From: Ipomoea triloba
Taxonomy: Eukaryota > Streptophyta > Magnoliopsida > Solanales > Convolvulaceae
DNA: 64,000 nt
Assembly: GCF_003576645.1 (NCBI RefSeq)
Contig: NC_044919.1
Location: forward strand, 22,207,057 to 22,271,056
Direction: 5' to 3'
Of this stretch, positions 20,887 to 31,909 are shown piece by piece. Within the stretch, counting starts at the first letter, position 1. Each line of letters begins with the position of its first letter. A program made the position numbers and the translations under genes. The notes beneath the pieces are model-generated. The model had not been told where the DNA came from, made no database searches, and saw only the letters and a program-made list of their open reading frames with translations.

Positions 20887-22157
20887 TGATACACATGATT
20901 TTATACCTTTATTTGCCCCACGATTCAAGAGTTTTGTTGCTTATTTCCTTTACCTTGATACATTTAAGGCTCGTTTGTGTGTTACATTTGATCAATCTTA
21001 GTTTATTCACAAATGAGGAGCAAAGGAAGGATTTTCGGTTATCTCGGACTAGTTTTCGAGACATAAGGAATCTACCCCGGGACGGAAAGGAGCAACGGAG
21101 CGCGAAAGGAGTCAGAAGAGGACCAGAAGGCCGCCTCACGCCCGTGATGGCGGCCGTGACCTCCACCGCGGACAGCAGCTGGCCACGCCACATCCCGGCC
21201 GTGATGGTGGCCGTGACCCGGCTGCTGTCCAGTATTTATTCCGCGTTTTTTTGATATTTGGGGGATCCCGAGCCCTAGTTTAGTTTAGTACAATTTTTCC
21301 TTTCTTTAGAGTTTTCCATAGCATAGAATAGAGCAGCTTTACATCATTGAATTCAGTTATAAGCTTGGAATCATTGTTCAGATTGGAATTACTCTCAAGA
21401 ATTGTTAGTAAAAGTTCTCTGTTTTATTCTTTAAATTCGTTGCTATGATTTCAGTATTTAATTCTTGCTTTGCTTTATTTACTTCAATCATGCGTGAGTA
21501 GTTCGCCTATGGGTTTGGATTAGGGGTCTATTGTTAATCTTGATGTTCAATTTGTGATTATTGCATAAAGGGATTGAATCTTTTACTTAGGGTTTATGTT
21601 GATTTGGGGATTGCTTTCTACTTGTTATTGATTGATAGCCACAATTAATTGCTAGTCTAGGAGAGGGATTCATTACAACGAAAGTTGGACGGAGACCTCG
21701 AGCCTTACCAATTTCAACCTAATTTTCCTACTATGAGAATGTGGGTAATTTTGGGGGCTTACAATGCTTAGGTGTTTAAGGTTATGATTGATGCATCACG
21801 AAAGTGGGGCAATTGTACCCTAATTCTATTTATTGATTACGAAAGTAGCTGAATTGAATTCTTATGTGCATTGCCCATAAATCCCTAGGTTAACTATTAT
21901 TTCCCTAATTCTGAGATTGTTAGAACATCAAGATTACAATTTCCCTACTCTGACCCATTTCCTTATCATACAGTTAATTCCTTAGTCAATTGATTTCTTT
22001 TAATTTTCATCAGTCAGTTATTAGTTGCTTGGATTCTAGTTGATTCACATACTCTAGTGTCTAGTATTCTTAATTCATACAATTACGTGCCATAATCCCA
22101 ATCCTCAGCGGAACGACATTTCACACCCTCTTTTCACACTCATCATTATACACATCA
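20887..22157 (+). repeat. 5' LTR (1271 bp)
   Basis: It starts TGATACACAT right after the TSD. It includes a GC-rich segment at about 21110-21240 with the words CACATCCCGGCCGTGATGG and GGCCGTGACC, and TATTTATTCCGCG near 21231. The GC-rich segment is missing from the 3' LTR. Confidence 0.9.
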
Positions 22158-22162
22158 CATTT

Positions 22163-22180
22163 TGGCGCCGTTGCCAGGGA
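22163..22180 (+). promoter_or_regulatory. Primer binding site (tRNA-Asp type)
   Basis: TGGCGCCGTTGCCAGGGA lies 5 nt after the 5' LTR. It differs at one position from the primer site at 6550 (A for G). Confidence 0.88.
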
Positions 22181-22373
22181 TTGGTTTATTTGGGTTTAAT
22201 TGTGTGGTTATTTTCCTACTAGCATTAGAGTTAGTGAATTTTTGGTGATCAAGTTTTTATTTTATTCATTATTCAAAAACAAAAAAAAAAGTATTCTTTA
22301 TTTGCACTAACCCATAACCAATTTCTTCCAAGAGTGTTTGTGGTTGTGGTTGACAGTAGGTTACCCTCCTTTT

Positions 22374-25300
22374 ATGCGCACTAGATCAAAAGTGAGCACG
22401 AGTCTTCGTCCCTACGATCCAGATCTTGAGAGGAAGTTAAGGAGGGAGAAGAAGGTGTTACGTGATTGGCTTCGAGAGTTCCAAGACTTCGAAGTAGACA
22501 TGGAGACCGGAGACAGTAGCAATACCGGGCAGCCAGCCAATACTGGTGTCAACACACAACAACACCCGAGGGAGAGAGAGGTAGCTGGGGACAACCCTGG
22601 AGTTCGTGCCGATCCTCTAGTGCCAATTGTTCAGAATCAGGCACAGAACTTCAGGGCCAATCTAAACCCGAATGTCTATGTTGGGGGAGGATTGGGAGCT
22701 CCATTCGTGCAGCAGCAGCCTACATATCAGCCGCAGGGCTATGGGGTTGGGATGCAAAATCTTCTCCATCAGATGAATCCCAATTTGGTCCAGCAATTTG
22801 CTCAGCAGTTCCCACAGGCCAACCCCATGGCAGCTCACTTAGCTCCTGAGTTCAATGAAGAAGATTGTATTGTGTATCCAGGAGTTGAGGCAAATAACTT
22901 TGAGCTGAAGACCTCTCTCATTCAGATGGTCCAGGCTAATCAGTTTGGAGGAGCTCGGGTTGAGGACCCGAAGGCCCATGTTGTGCACTTTGATCGAATC
23001 TGCCAGACTGTCAAGATGAATGGCATTCTCAGTGATGCCATCAAGCTGAGACTGTTCCCGTTCTCCTTGAGAGATCAAGCATTGAGTTGGTTGAATTCCT
23101 TTCCAGCCAACTATTTCATCACCTGGGACCAGCTCTACAAATCTTTCATGCAAGAATACTGTCCTCCTTCTAAGGCTGCCAAGCTAAAGAAACAGATTCA
23201 GAACTTCCAGTAGTTTGGCAATGAAAATCTTCCTAAGGCTTGGAAGCGGTTCAAGGAGTTGAGGAGGCAGTGTCCTAAGAATCTGATGTCTCCAGGTGAT
23301 TTTATCTCATCTTTCTATGAGAGGCTGACTAACCAGGCTAAGATCATTCTTGACACCTCATCCTTTGGGGGTATTTTTATTGATATGGGCACGGAGGCTG
23401 GAGAGCAGTTGATTGAGAGGATCACCTCTAACACTACTTACTAGTATACTGAGGGGACTGATCCACCCAAGAAAGAGAAGCCAGCTGGGATGTTTGAAGT
23501 TGAAGAGAATATGGCAATGCAGGCTCAGTTGGATTCCATCCAACACATGTTCAAGCAGATAGTACAGGCTCATACTCAGAGTGTCCAGGTTGTTGCTCAA
23601 TCTCCATTGGTTCCACAGAATCCGTATGTTCCTAATCCCTATGCTATGCCACAGGTACCTCTTGTAGCCTGTTGTGCAGTTTGTGGTGGCAACCATGCTT
23701 CTCAGGCATGTTATCTGATAGACTCCGATAGCCAAGTTCCTCAGCTTAATGTGGAACAAGTTGATCTCATTGGTTATTCTAGACCACAGGGCCAGGGGCA
23801 AGGTTATGGGAACTATCAGCAGCAAGGAAGAAATCAGTTTGTTCTCTCTTGGAACAATCAGGGTAATCAAGTGAGAAATCAACCACCAGGCTTCCAATGT
23901 AATCAAGGGAACAGAGGTGGAAACCAGGGAACTCAGTGGAGGAATAATCAGAATAAAAATCAAGGGCAGTTCCAGCAAGGAAATCAGAATTTTGGGAACA
24001 ATCAAGGTCAAGGTTTCTCTAGACCATCTCAAGATGTTGATATGCCGACTCTCATGAACACCATGATGGCTTAGATGGCTCAAATGAGCAAGTTACGGGC
24101 AACCGTAGATTCTCAACAAGCACTGATAGAGAGTCTCAAGGCTCAGCAGCAAGGAGGTGGTAATCAGAATCCTAACCAAGCTTCATCTTCGAGTAGTAGA
24201 CTGCCAGCAAGCACAGAGAATCCAAGGCACCAAGTGAATGCAGTCACCACCAGGAGCGGATTAGCCTTGAAGGACCCTCCCTTTCCTTCAAATGATCTAG
24301 TGCCTGAGAGAACTGATAAGAAGGATGAGGGCATTCAGGTGGAGGAAGTTCCTGATGAGAGTGAGGAGGAGCCTATACTTCAGAGAGATAGTTCCAAGGG
24401 GAAGGCTCCTGTGCAGGATGAGAGTGCTCCTAGCAAGAAGCCTGAGAGGAACAAGAAGGCAGGTGACTCGGTTGTACCTTGCAACCTGTTACCATATCCA
24501 CAGAGGTTGTGGAGATCAAAGGAGTCCGATAGAGAGAGCAAGTTCCATAAGATGTTAGATAAGTTGGAGATTTCCATGCCTTTTGTTGAAGTAGTGACTC
24601 AGATTCCATCGTACAAGAAGTTTATGAAGAATATCTTAGGCAATAAGAAAAAGCCCGAGAAGAGTGTGGTGGTGGATCTGAGTGAGGGAGCATTGACCTG
24701 TGCAGTTCTTCAACATAGACTGCCTCCTAAACTGAAAGATCCAGGTAGTTTTGCCATTCCTTGCATCATTGGTAGTTTTGTAGTCGGTGGTGTCCTGTGT
24801 GATTTGGGTGCCAGTGTTAGCCTCATGCCATATTCTCTATGCAAGAGGCTCAACCTGGGCACACCAAAGCCTACCTCCATGACTCTACAGATGGCGGATC
24901 GTTCCATTAAGCGGCCAGTGGGGATTCTTAAGGATGTCCCGGTCATGATTGATCAGTATTTTATACCGGGGCATTTCGTTGTGCTGGATATACAGGAGGA
25001 TGCCAAGGTTCCTATTATACTTGGTAGGCCTTTTCTAGCTACTGCTGGTGCTCTAATTGATGTGAGGAGAAGAAAACTCGTGATGGAAGTGGCTGAGAAC
25101 AAGATCGAGTTTGACATATTCAAAATGGCGAAGCACCAACCTTCGTACGTTGATGAGTGTTACTTGATAGATGGGCTGGGAGAGTGCACTGATGAAAGTA
25201 GAAAGATTGAGTTAGGGGACTTGCATGTTTTCCCTATTGATCCTGAACCTCCTGAAAAGTCAAGTGAGATGAAACGAAGGAAAAAGTTCTTTTGTACTGA

Positions 25301-25379
25301 TGGTTTCTACAAAAGATGGATGAGGGAGCTGTCTAAGTTCAAAAGGCCACCAGATCGTGTGGTCTCCAATCCCACCTGA
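22374..25379 (+). pseudogene. gag-protease frame with three in-frame TAG stops
   Basis: One continuous frame carries gag and protease, broken by TAG at 23211-23213, 23442-23444 and 24072-24074 with no frameshift. It starts at the ATG at 22374 (MRTRSKVSTSL). The gag core (about residues 175-330) has LFPFSLRDQALSWLNSFP and a YCPPSKAAKLKKQIQNFQ segment. A zinc knuckle, CAVCGGNHASQAC, lies near 23670, followed by a Gln/Asn/Gly-rich region. The retropepsin-like domain at about 24680-25110 has the active-site word CDLGASVSLMP and the later IILGRPFL flap/substrate region, both usual for Athila-type elements. The frame ends just after protease, where RT should follow. All three stops fit loss of a CAG glutamine codon. 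Confidence 0.87.
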
Positions 25380-26751
25380 TATCTATGAGGTTGAGTCGAG
25401 CTGAAGACAGTAAACTCAGTGCTTCATGGGAGGCACCACATGTTATCCTTTACTTTTTGCACTTTATTTTATTGCATTTTTCTTTTTATTTTAGTTCGGA
25501 GTAGAGTTAGGAGTTTTTCTTTGTTTACGGGGTATTCCTTGGGTTATTTTGGTGAGAGGTTTGCACTATTTTACTCTTGAGAGAGTGGGGAATGGTTAGA
25601 ATTGAAGAGGTTATGCTTTGAAACAGTTTAGAAGTGTTTTGGGAAATATTTTGGACTAACTTGCAGGTGAAACCGAGTTTAGGCGCGAAACGAACAGAAC
25701 TGCAAATGGAGAGCTCGGGATCACGACCAGGCTCACGGCCGTGACGCCTGGGCGTCGATTTCCACCAGAACAGAGCAGCAGAAGGCTCTGGGTCACGGGC
25801 CACATCCCGGCCGTGGCCCAGGCTGTGACACTGCCCAGGAATTTCCAGTACTGACAGGCCTACAGAGGGCTCTGGGTCACGGCCCGCATCCCGGTCGTGA
25901 ACCTGCCGGTGACATGCTCCCAGAATTTCCAGTACCAAGAGGCCTGTAGAGGGCTCTAGGTCACGGGCCACATCCCGACCGTGATGGGTCCAAGAGATTT
26001 CCAGTGTTGAGAGCACTATAGAGGTCTCTGGGTCACAGCCCGCATCCCGGCCGTGACCCAAGCCGTGACATCAAGCCGAAGGAAAATTCGAAAATCAAAA
26101 ATAAAGGCTTCGGGTCACGGCCCCGATCCCGGCCGTGATGCGGACTGGGGTATAAAACCCAGTCCGCGTTTCCCCATCCCTTTTTCCCCAATTTGCAACC
26201 CTAACTCCCCCTTTCTCAATTTCTCTCCATCCCCAAATTTTTCCTACACCATATTTGCTCCTTTGCTTGTGATTGCTTGCACCTTGCTAGTCAATAGCTT
26301 CATCTTCCTTATCTAATCATGGTTTGAATTTCAATTTCTTTACTTTCTCTTGCAATTTTCGAATTTCTTAGTGGTGTCCATAGGGTTACTTGAATCTTTA
26401 CTTGAATGGTTGAATGTTGTTAGTTTAAGTATGTTTAGGGTTAGCATCGTTGAATCCATGTTATAGAAGCTTGCTTAGTACTTTAATGGTGTTCACATTG
26501 GTGATTTGGGTGAAACTTTGAATACCCACTTGAATTTGATTTGAATGTTGATTTTGGATGGAATTCTTGCTAGTTTTAGGATTGTGGAGTAGTTGTTAAC
26601 TGTTTGGCAATGATTCTTGAGCAATTTTGCGATGTTTGAGCCACAATCTAGGTTAGGTTTTAAAAAAAAATTCAGAATTTTAGAGTTTTAATTTCCTTTT
26701 AGTTAGTCATACATTCTACTCCACAATCCTGCAATCCATTGTGCTTGCACT
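25380..26751 (+). repeat. Spacer with GC-rich tandem repeats carrying CATCCCGGCCGTGA
   Basis: About 25690-26150 holds roughly six degenerate units of 80-110 bp. Each has GGCTCTGGGTCACGG, CCACATCCCGGCCGTGA and, in most, AATTTCCAGTA. GGTCACGG and CCGTGACC can pair within a unit, so each could form a hairpin. The same CATCCCGGCCGTGA word is present twice in the 5' LTR near 21190. The flanks (25380-25690 and 26150-26751) are T-rich and non-coding. In complete relatives the pol gene would lie before this spacer. Confidence 0.7.
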
Positions 26752-27971
26752 TTGCCTAACCCTCACCCCATGGATATATTTGGTTTGAGCTATTTGCAAA
26801 TGCCTCCGCGATCAAAAAAGAAGTCCATGGCACAAAGGCAAGCCCTAGCTGAACAGCTTCCGAACACACCACTCCATGATCCGAAGAACTTTGAGCGTTT
26901 TCAGTTCTTTTCCCAAAGGCAGATATTCCGGCCGTACGTCCTCTCTTTGGACGTTGTGGATGAGTTCGGTATCCGAGATGACGTAGCAGCTATGGTGGAT
27001 CTCCCGGAGTGGAGATATTTGTTGATGGAGTTCGTAGAGGACACACATAAGTCAGTGCTAGTCGAGGTCATGACCACAATGAAGCTTACCAAATTTGATG
27101 GCCTCACTAGCAGCGTGTGTGTCCAGTTCCATGTAGGCCATACGATGTTCCGGTTCAGCCCGGATGATCTGAGTGATTTGATGGGTTTCGGCCCAGTCCA
27201 GCAGCTCACAGAAGAAGAAAAATTTGACCGAGTTGCCAATGTGCCCAACATTCAACGGTTCTGGGAAGAGCTCACCGATGACACCATGATCTATAGGAGC
27301 TCCCACAGCCGCTCTTCTGAATTCCTCAAGAAAGAGCACAAATTCATGCAATATCTGTTGGGCCACTCAATCACCGGCCGATTCGATGCCACAAGTTCTG
27401 TGAACCACGCTGACCTGTTCTGTCTGTATGGCGTGGTCAAGCGTGTCAGGCTGCATACGAGAGTGGTGATTTGGAACTTAATGAAGAACCAGTATCACCT
27501 TCGTGGAGTGGCTTTGTATCTTGTCCCTTATCTCACTCGGATCCTCCGTGCTACGCAGCGGATTGTGTTGGTTGAGCCCAAGGCTCTAGGCATGCAGCTT
27601 CTCATAGCTGACGCTGGGGCAAGGATGCATGACAAGATTGGGCCAAAGAGAGCCCGTACTGTAGAGATGGTTGATGTGACTGATGCAAGGAGAGAGGAGG
27701 AGGCCTATGAGGCCAATCCTAATGTTGTTGATCCTGCCCATGCTGGGGCAGGCGAGGGCTCACATCTAGTGATTTCCAGCAGCAGGTTCTGGCCCAATTG
27801 GCGACCATGCACATGAGGTTCGATCACATTGACACCAGGTTGGATGAGATGGCGGCAGCTAATGCCCAGAGCCGCGCTGAGACCCAGGCTTACTATGAGT
27901 GGATGCGTGGGCATTACCCACCACAGGGTGGCCCTCCATTCCCGCCTTATGATCCCTCTTCTATGGGATGA
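26752..27971 (+). pseudogene. ATHILA ORF-1 family protein, frameshifted near its end
   Basis: The first frame is open from 26752 to 27816. The last stretch reads sensibly only in the next frame, to a TGA at 27969-27971, so a 1-nt change lies near 27755-27775. The likely start is the ATG at 26800 (MPPRSKKKSMAQ). Residues about 40-260 resemble the ATHILA ORF-1 family: a basic N-terminus, RPYVLSLDVVDEFGIRDDV, a hydrophobic core and the SPDDLSDLMGFG segment. The C-terminal part after the shift is Gln/Ala/Arg-rich and probably coiled coil. In Athila elements this kind of ORF lies downstream of pol in the env-like position; its function is unknown. Confidence 0.78.
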
Positions 27972-29580
27972 TGTGCTTAGTGAACTTCTTACAATTCTAC
28001 TCTTTTATTTTTCTATTATTTTTTGCTTTTAGTTCGTCTTTGGATTGTATGATGTTTAAACTTGAATTTTGTTATCATATTTCCTGCTTTCTGTTTGTTT
28101 ATTTGCTTTCTAGTTCGTTTTCTTTTGTTTTAATTTGTGGGGCTTTGATTGTCCATCAGGGATGATGACCAGACTAAGTGGGGGGGGGGGAGTGCTATTT
28201 CTGATGGCTGGTGAAAAATGAAATTTTTGATGAACTTTGCTTAAAGGATTCAATTTGCAGCTTAGTGTAGTATGTTTTCCTTGTGTTGTGGTTGTGACCA
28301 TTTCCTTTCTGTTGGTTTGTGGTTTGTTTGGTGGTACTTGTGCAGCCTAGCTTGTTAGGGATGATTCAAGGTTGAGCTTGTGTTTAATTCAGTCTCTTGC
28401 CAATAATTGGGTTAACCTCTAACCTAAATATTTCCCCTGTGTGTTATGCATTGCTAGTGAAGGCTTATGTGGGATTCCGGTGATACCTGTTCTGTCATAG
28501 CTTGTCTCAGTGCTCTCATAGTGAAGTCTATAATTTACATGCTTTGAAGTGATTTAGGCCATTGTTGTTAGCCCAAGCCTTTAAACCTACCCTTCGCTAC
28601 AATTGTTTTTCCCTAGTTGTCCCCTTTGAGCCTTGTTTTTGTTTAATAAGTGCAGAGCACTTAACCCCATTCTTTGTATTGTTTTTCTTGTTTAGCCCTA
28701 TTATTTAACCCTTAGCCCTTAGCCATATATTTTCCATTCATCCTTAGAGAGAATGTAGCATTTGTTCTTTAATTTAGAGGAGATTTCCCTTTTTGAGCTT
28801 ATTTTTGGTAGAGTTATTCCTGTTATCTTTGTTCTAGTGTGGGGGCGTGGTGAAGGAATTGTCTGGTTAGTTTGAATTGAAGGAAAGAAAGTGTCTGTTG
28901 GTTGAAAGAAAAAAAGGAAAAAAAAGAAAAATTGAAAAAGAAAAAAAAGAGAGAAAAATTGTTGTTAGAGAAAAGTTTGAAAAAGAAGGTTGAAAGTGAA
29001 GAAAAGGTTTGTGAAAAGAAAGAAAAAGAAGGATGAATAAATATGCAAGTCAGGTTGCTAGAATAATTGTCCTCACCCCCACTAGTTTAGAATACTCTTG
29101 TGTTTCCAATTATGTTTTGCTCTCTTGATTCATATTTTCCATGTCTCCTCTAGGTTTAGTTGTGAATAGGTGTGAAATTCTCTCTCTTTTGTGCATTTTT
29201 CCATACCCCTTCTTTGTTTAGCTACTCACCCTTAGCCGCATTACAAACCAAATAAGGACCTATTTGATCTTAGCATGCAGTTTTAGAGTGATCGATGTGA
29301 GTATGAAGGGCATGTCTATGGGAGTTCATCTTAAGCCAAGTCTTGCATAATCTCAACTGAGTACATGTGCATACAAGGTTCTAATCTACCTAATTTCGGG
29401 TGCCCGGTTATTGGCCTGAGAGGAGAACTCACTTGTGATTCTGAGATGATTTTTGAAGCAGGTTAGGTTGTACAAGTTGGTTGGTGGAATGATTGGTTGA
29501 GCATGAAGGAAGTGTGATCAGTTGTAGTGCCTGGAGGGTAGATTATCCTGGGTAATTGCTTGAGGACAAGAAAAAGTTCT
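27972..29580 (+). other. Non-coding 3' region of the Athila-like element
   Basis: T-rich sequence without an ORF. It contains two internal G tracts that resemble the terminal one, AGTGGGGGGGGGGAGTG near 28171 and AGTGTGGGGGCGTGGTG near 28839, and a purine-rich GAAAAAG low-complexity stretch at about 28880-29035. TTGCTTGAGGACAAG near 29555 is the conserved word before the 3' LTR. Confidence 0.55.
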
Positions 29581-29593
29581 AGTGTGGGGGAAT
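29580..29593 (+). promoter_or_regulatory. Polypurine tract
   Basis: TAGTGTGGGGGAAT lies directly before the TGATACACAT of the 3' LTR. Confidence 0.75.
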
Positions 29594-30619
29594 TGATACA
29601 CATAATTTTATACCTTTATTTGCCCCACGATTCAGGAGTTCTATTGATTATTTCCTTTACCTTGACACATTTAAGGCTCGTTTGTGTGTTACATTTGATC
29701 AATCTTAGTTTATTCACAAATGAGGAGCAAAGGAAGGATTTTCGGTCATCTTGGACTAGTTTTCGAGACATAAGGAATCTACCCCGGGACGGAAAGGAGC
29801 AACGGAGCGCGAAAGGAGTTATAAGCTTGGAATCATTGTTCAGATTGGAATTACTCTCAAGAATTGTTAGTAAAAGTTCTCTGTTTTATTCTTTAAATTC
29901 ATTGCTATGATTTCAGTATTTAATTCTTGCTTTGCTTTATTTACTTCAATCATGCGTGAGTAGTTCGCCTATGGGTTTGGGTTAGGGGTCCATTGTTAAT
30001 CTTGATGTTCAATTTGTGATTATTGCATAAAGGGATTGAATCTTTTACCTAGGGTTTATGTTGATTTGGGGATTGCTTTCTACTTGTTATTGATTGATGG
30101 CCACAATTAATTGCTAGTCTAGGAGAGGGATTCATTACAACGAAAGTTGGACGGAGACCTCGAGCCTTACCAATTTCAACCTAATTTTCCTACTATGAGA
30201 ATGTGGGTAATTTTGGGGGCTTACAATGCTTAGGTGTTTAAGGTTATGATTGATGCATCACGAAAGTGGGGCAATTGTACCCTAATTCTATTTATTGATT
30301 ACGAAAGTAGCTGAATTGAATTCTTATGTGCATTGCCCATAAATCCCTAGGTTAACTATTATTTCCCTAATTCTGAGATTGTTAGAACATCAAGATTACA
30401 ATTTCCCTACTCTGACCCATTTCCTTATCATACAGTTAATTCCTTAGTCAATTGATTTCTTTTAATTTTCATCAGTCAGTTATTAGTTGCTTGGATTCTA
30501 GTTGATTCACATACTCTAGTGTCTAGTATTCTTAATTCATACAATTACGTGCCATAATCCCAATCCTCAGCGGAACGACATTTCACACCCTCTTTTCACA
30601 CTCATCATTATACACATCA
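29594..30619 (+). repeat. 3' LTR (1026 bp) with a 244-bp internal deletion
   Basis: It aligns with the 5' LTR throughout except that GCGAAAGGAGT joins directly to TATAAGCTTGG at about 29819. The stretch 21114-21357 of the 5' LTR is missing, between two copies of AGT. Most of the roughly 13 substitutions are transitions in the first half. The last 480 bp or so look identical. Confidence 0.9.
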
Positions 30620-30648
30620 GTTACGGACCAGGGTCTACGGTATAACGA

Positions 30649-31555
30649 TCTGTTCCAGGACATCTTGCATTGTGGACCTGATCCAAAATAATATTCAAAT
30701 AATGTGTTTGTAATTAATATATTAAGTGAATGTTCCATGGTATAATTTGCCAATTACGATTTTACCACAAGTCTATGATTGCTGAGGACAGTTGAGCTTG
30801 CTTGCTATTTGCTAGTGGAGTAGTAGTTGAGAATATTTAGGGCAACTGATTAAGGATATTTGCATGTTTCTTAATTGCAAGCTATTATGTACTCCGTATA
30901 ATTTTCACATAATTTTTTTAAATTTTTAATTCTAGGCGTATTGCAATGATTGCAAAACATACAATTAGACTTGGTAATTCCTGACATAACTCGTTGACCA
31001 GTATTGAAAAATCGCCAGGAGCTTTTTTTTTTTAATATAATATTTTAATACTGGATAATTATAAACTATTTAATACTTTCATAGTTAATATTAGAATATT
31101 AAATACAAAACATCTTATTGTAAATTGTATAAAGATTTAAAGAATCAAAACACAATTCCACAAAGTCACAACTCACAAAGTATCAACTTAATTCCAAACT
31201 TTCAAATCAATTCATAAAATCATAGAGAAAATAATCAAGTCTAAACTCCAAATGACGTCGTTTTGAATGATTTAGGGCCATTTCGCTCAAAACGACATTT
31301 TTTGAGCGAATAATCCATTAAAAAAAAACATAACAATAGCTATTCAGCCGAAAAGGCAGCCTAGTCGGCGCTTAGTCGACCGCCTAGAACACCGATTATA
31401 TAGTGATAGGTGATATTCTAGGCGGCCGGCCGATGCCTAGGCGTGATTTTTGCAATATTGTTGTTTACATGATTTGAAACTCGACACCAAAATAATGGGT
31501 TAGTGTTTATTCTTAATGTGTCCAAGCCATTAACGGGTTAAATTGTTAATAACCC

Positions 31556-31596
<41 letters not shown>

Positions 31597-31909
31597 GTTT
31601 TAAATGGGTTATCATGTCAAATCATGTTGTGTGGACCCAAAGCCTATCCTATTAACTAAGTGTATTTATTGAGTCAACCCGTTAAAAAATTGAGTTCGTA
31701 TTTAGAACTTTAACCTATTAATCTTAACGTGTTGCGTCTGTGTTTAGTCTTATCGTGTTTATGTTGTTATCATGCCAACTTGTTAACACGTCTAAAATCC
31801 TTGCAAAATTGACATTGTTAAGGGGGGGGGGGGGTTCTTTTTTAAAATAGAGCTAAATGTTATTTTTAGTATTATATTATTAATATATTATATTTTGGGA
31901 GTAAACTGG
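30649..31909. other. Non-coding region with transposon scraps and simple repeats
   Basis: The first 130 bp contain CATTGTGGACCTGATCC and CCATGGTATAATTTGCC, scraps related to the TIR family. TGACGTCGTTTTGAATG lies near 31254. GCCTAGTCGGCGCTTAG and GCGGCCGGCCGATGCCTAGG (31358-31443) belong to the GGCGC-rich element type seen at 37941. TA repeats lie at 31561-31590 and a run of 13 G at 31822-31834. No gene. Confidence 0.5.

Larger units (their letters stand above)
20887..30619 (+). mobile_element. Athila-like Ty3/gypsy retrotransposon lacking RT and integrase, 9733 bp
   Basis: The element is complete from end to end: perfect 5-bp TSD GTTAC (20882-20886 and 30620-30624), LTRs beginning TGATACACAT and ending ACACATCA, a tRNA-Asp primer site and a G-rich tract before the 3' LTR. 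It encodes a broken gag-protease frame and, after 1.4 kb of repeat-rich DNA, an ATHILA ORF-1 type protein. The reverse transcriptase, RNase H and integrase are absent, so it would need an autonomous partner. The LTRs differ at only about 13 positions outside one large deletion, so insertion was fairly recent. Confidence 0.9.
20203..30648. mobile_element. Word-repeat TIR element, copy 2, split by an Athila-like retrotransposon
   Basis: The left part is 20203-20886 and the right remnant is 30625-30648. The left end reads TTATATCGTGGACCAGGG and the right end GGACCAGGGTCTACGGTATA, imperfect inverted repeats. The body carries the same GTGTATTCTAGGCAACCG and GTGCATTCGAATGTTAGG words as copy 1, and from 20690 the same unique-looking tail (TTCACAATGTTGTTTAAATA). 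The retrotransposon entered at GTTAC close to the right end. Confidence 0.65.

Noticed and set aside
23358..24083. 241-codon minus-strand ORF opposite gag
   Set aside because: It is the shadow of the Gln/Asn-rich gag region, with no domain of its own.
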